This document shows, piece by piece, positions 62,550-64,000 of a stretch of 64,000 nt of DNA. The stretch lies in assembly GCF_030463565.1 (NCBI RefSeq), contig NC_134646.1, positions 14,598,001 through 14,662,000 of the forward strand, written 5' to 3'. Below the pieces are notes generated by a model. That model saw only the letters and a list, made by a program, of their open reading frames with translations. It did not search any database and had not been told where the DNA came from. A program made the position numbers and the translations under genes. Numbering within the stretch: the first letter of the stretch is position 1; every line of letters begins with the position of its first letter. This stretch comes from Pelecanus crispus. Lineage: Eukaryota > Chordata > Aves > Pelecaniformes > Pelecanidae.

Positions 62550-62883
62550 CAAGCATTGGAACAGGCTGCCCAGAGAGGTGGTGGAGTCACCATCCCTGGA
62601 AGTGTTCAAAAAACAGGTAGATGCGGCAGTTTGGGACATGGGTTAGTGAGCATGGTGGTGTTGGCTTGATGGTTGGACTGATGATCTTAGAGATCCTTTC
62701 CAACTTTAATGATTCCTAGTTTTACTTCCATTAAAAAATAATCCAGCCACCAAGCCAGGAAACGTGAAATTATGACTCTGCCCTTAATTGGTTTAGTGGT
62801 GGACTTGGTAGTGTTAGGTTACTGGTTGGACTGGATGATCTTAAAGGTCTTTTCCAACTTAAATGATTCTATGACTCTATAAT
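62550..62883 (+). mobile_element. Composite CR1 3' end with two tails, copy B
   Basis: Colinear with 14378-14709: the same CR1 piece, the same spacer (CATTAAAAAATAATCCAGCC, CCTTAATTG) and the same second tail, roughly 90% alike by eye and nearly equal in length. The sequences flanking the two copies are unrelated. Confidence 0.87.
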
Positions 62884-64000
62884 GGACGAGTTCCATCGAG
62901 GCAGCTTACCTGCAAGAAAGAGTTTCTAGGTTTGTCCTCGTGCTTTGTAATGGAATGTCTTTTCTTGCTAAGAGGATTGTCTCACATTTTCGATACTGTT
63001 TTCACACATCTGTGCGTAAGCAAGGGTAGAGATAAGAAAGATTAAAATAAAATACAGGCACGTGGGTGAGACAAGTAATGGATTATTTTGCATGTAGATT
63101 GCAGCTGTCCTTCATCCACAAGGGTACACGAACAAAGAATAACTACCAGAAACAATAGGTAATAGTCGCGGCCATGGGAAGTTTTCTGATTGTGTAGAGA
63201 TCCAACTGATATTGCTGGTTAAAGTCCTTTTATTTGACTGGCTGTCACCTAAGAAATGTAATTTTAAAAGGTAAGCAGTAGGTCATTATCTTTCTTTCAA
63301 CCAAAGTCTGTGAAGGTGATGCTGGAAGGCAACTACTGAACACGAGGAGAGGAAGCTAGAACTTTTTTTTTTTAACTACCGCTTTATATTTTTTGACTGT
63401 CCTACTATAATTTATGAATTGACTGAACATGATAATACAGAAGCATCTTGCATGATTCAAGTACTAAGATTTGTGTAAAATCAAACATTCTATGCTTGCT
63501 GCTGGATCACTCAGTTCTGTAAAGAACCCATTGAGGCTTTAAGTCAAGTGTTTACACTTGCTTGCTATACACTGGAAAAGATGAGCAAGTTTGGAACCTA
63601 AAGAGAAATTAACACACCTGAAATTACCAAGTCTGGTATAATCGCCTTTTTCTTCTGCTTTATTTACAGTAAATAAGCTCTATATCTTTTTAATAACAAG
63701 TTATAAAAAGCCGGGGGAAAAAAGGAAAAAATGCATGCTTTAATATTTTTAAATAAACATAATTGGTTACAGATTTTACTTTAAAATACAGATTTAAGCG
63801 AAGAAAACATTGCATGAGCAAAAAAAATACGAGTTTTAATCTAGCTTATATCTTTTAAACGTTCACATTTCAGATGTGCTTTAAAACAAGACCTTAAAAA
63901 TTTTCAAGCTTACCTCAACAAGTCTAATTCTAACACAGAGAAGTATTTTGCAATGTATTGTCAACACCGGATACTCTACACATCAGTCCTGGAGACTGGA
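62884..64000. other. Distal upstream flank
   Basis: AT-rich DNA to the right edge; no gene, RNA or repeat family recognised. Confidence 0.7.

Noticed and set aside
60301..64000. Possible ELMOD2 exons in the right flank
   Set aside because: ELMOD2 is the next gene in mammals, but no segment here reads like its ELMO domain or N-terminus.

Overview
This window is animal nuclear DNA and almost certainly from a bird. Coding sequence is split into small exons with GT-AG borders separated by long AT-rich introns. There are two dense CpG islands, and the interspersed repeats are CR1 LINE 3' ends (the tail of repeated ATTCTATGATT units, the 'ttggactGGATGATCTT' and 'CTGCCCAGAGAGG' boxes) plus one endogenous-retrovirus solo LTR of a type common in birds. 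Species cannot be fixed from the sequence alone.

Two protein-coding genes were recognised, both on the minus strand. The first is the 5' part of CLGN (calmegin, a calnexin-family ER lectin chaperone). Its CpG-island promoter is near 13.2-14.1 kb, the start codon is at 8762, and five coding exons run to 376, after which the gene leaves the left edge. The second is a complete MGAT4-family gene, best called MGAT4D from its sequence and its position directly upstream of CLGN. Its CpG-island promoter is at 59.2-60.3 kb, and 15 coding exons run from 59773 to the stop at 20556. Every splice junction keeps frame and the joined CDS is 1602 nt (533 residues plus stop), almost the length of GnT-IVa/b.

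Both products belong to the N-glycan side of the secretory pathway. Calmegin binds glycoproteins in the ER and is known in mammals for its role in male germ cells. MGAT4-family proteins are Golgi type II membrane proteins, and the mammalian MGAT4D product is described as a testis-enriched inhibitor of MGAT1. Whether the two neighbours are co-regulated here is inference.

Layout: 1-8.8 kb CLGN coding exons and introns; 8.8-13.8 kb CLGN intron 1; 13.2-14.1 kb CpG island with one NRF1-like site and four CCAAT boxes; 14.1-20.5 kb intergenic with two CR1 pieces; 20.5-59.8 kb MGAT4D, with CR1 copies in introns 9 and 2 and a solo LTR in intron 1; 59.2-60.3 kb CpG island; 60.3-64 kb upstream flank with a second copy of a composite CR1.

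I found no new gene system. The observations most worth checking are: a 33-bp relic inside a CR1 that matches what an LTR would leave after deletion between its two CCCAGC repeats; a composite CR1 with two tails present in two copies; a (TG)8 tract replacing the polypyrimidine tract of CLGN exon 5; a full-length avian MGAT4D with a serine/cysteine exchange in its catalytic domain; and a possible intronic polyadenylation isoform of MGAT4D.
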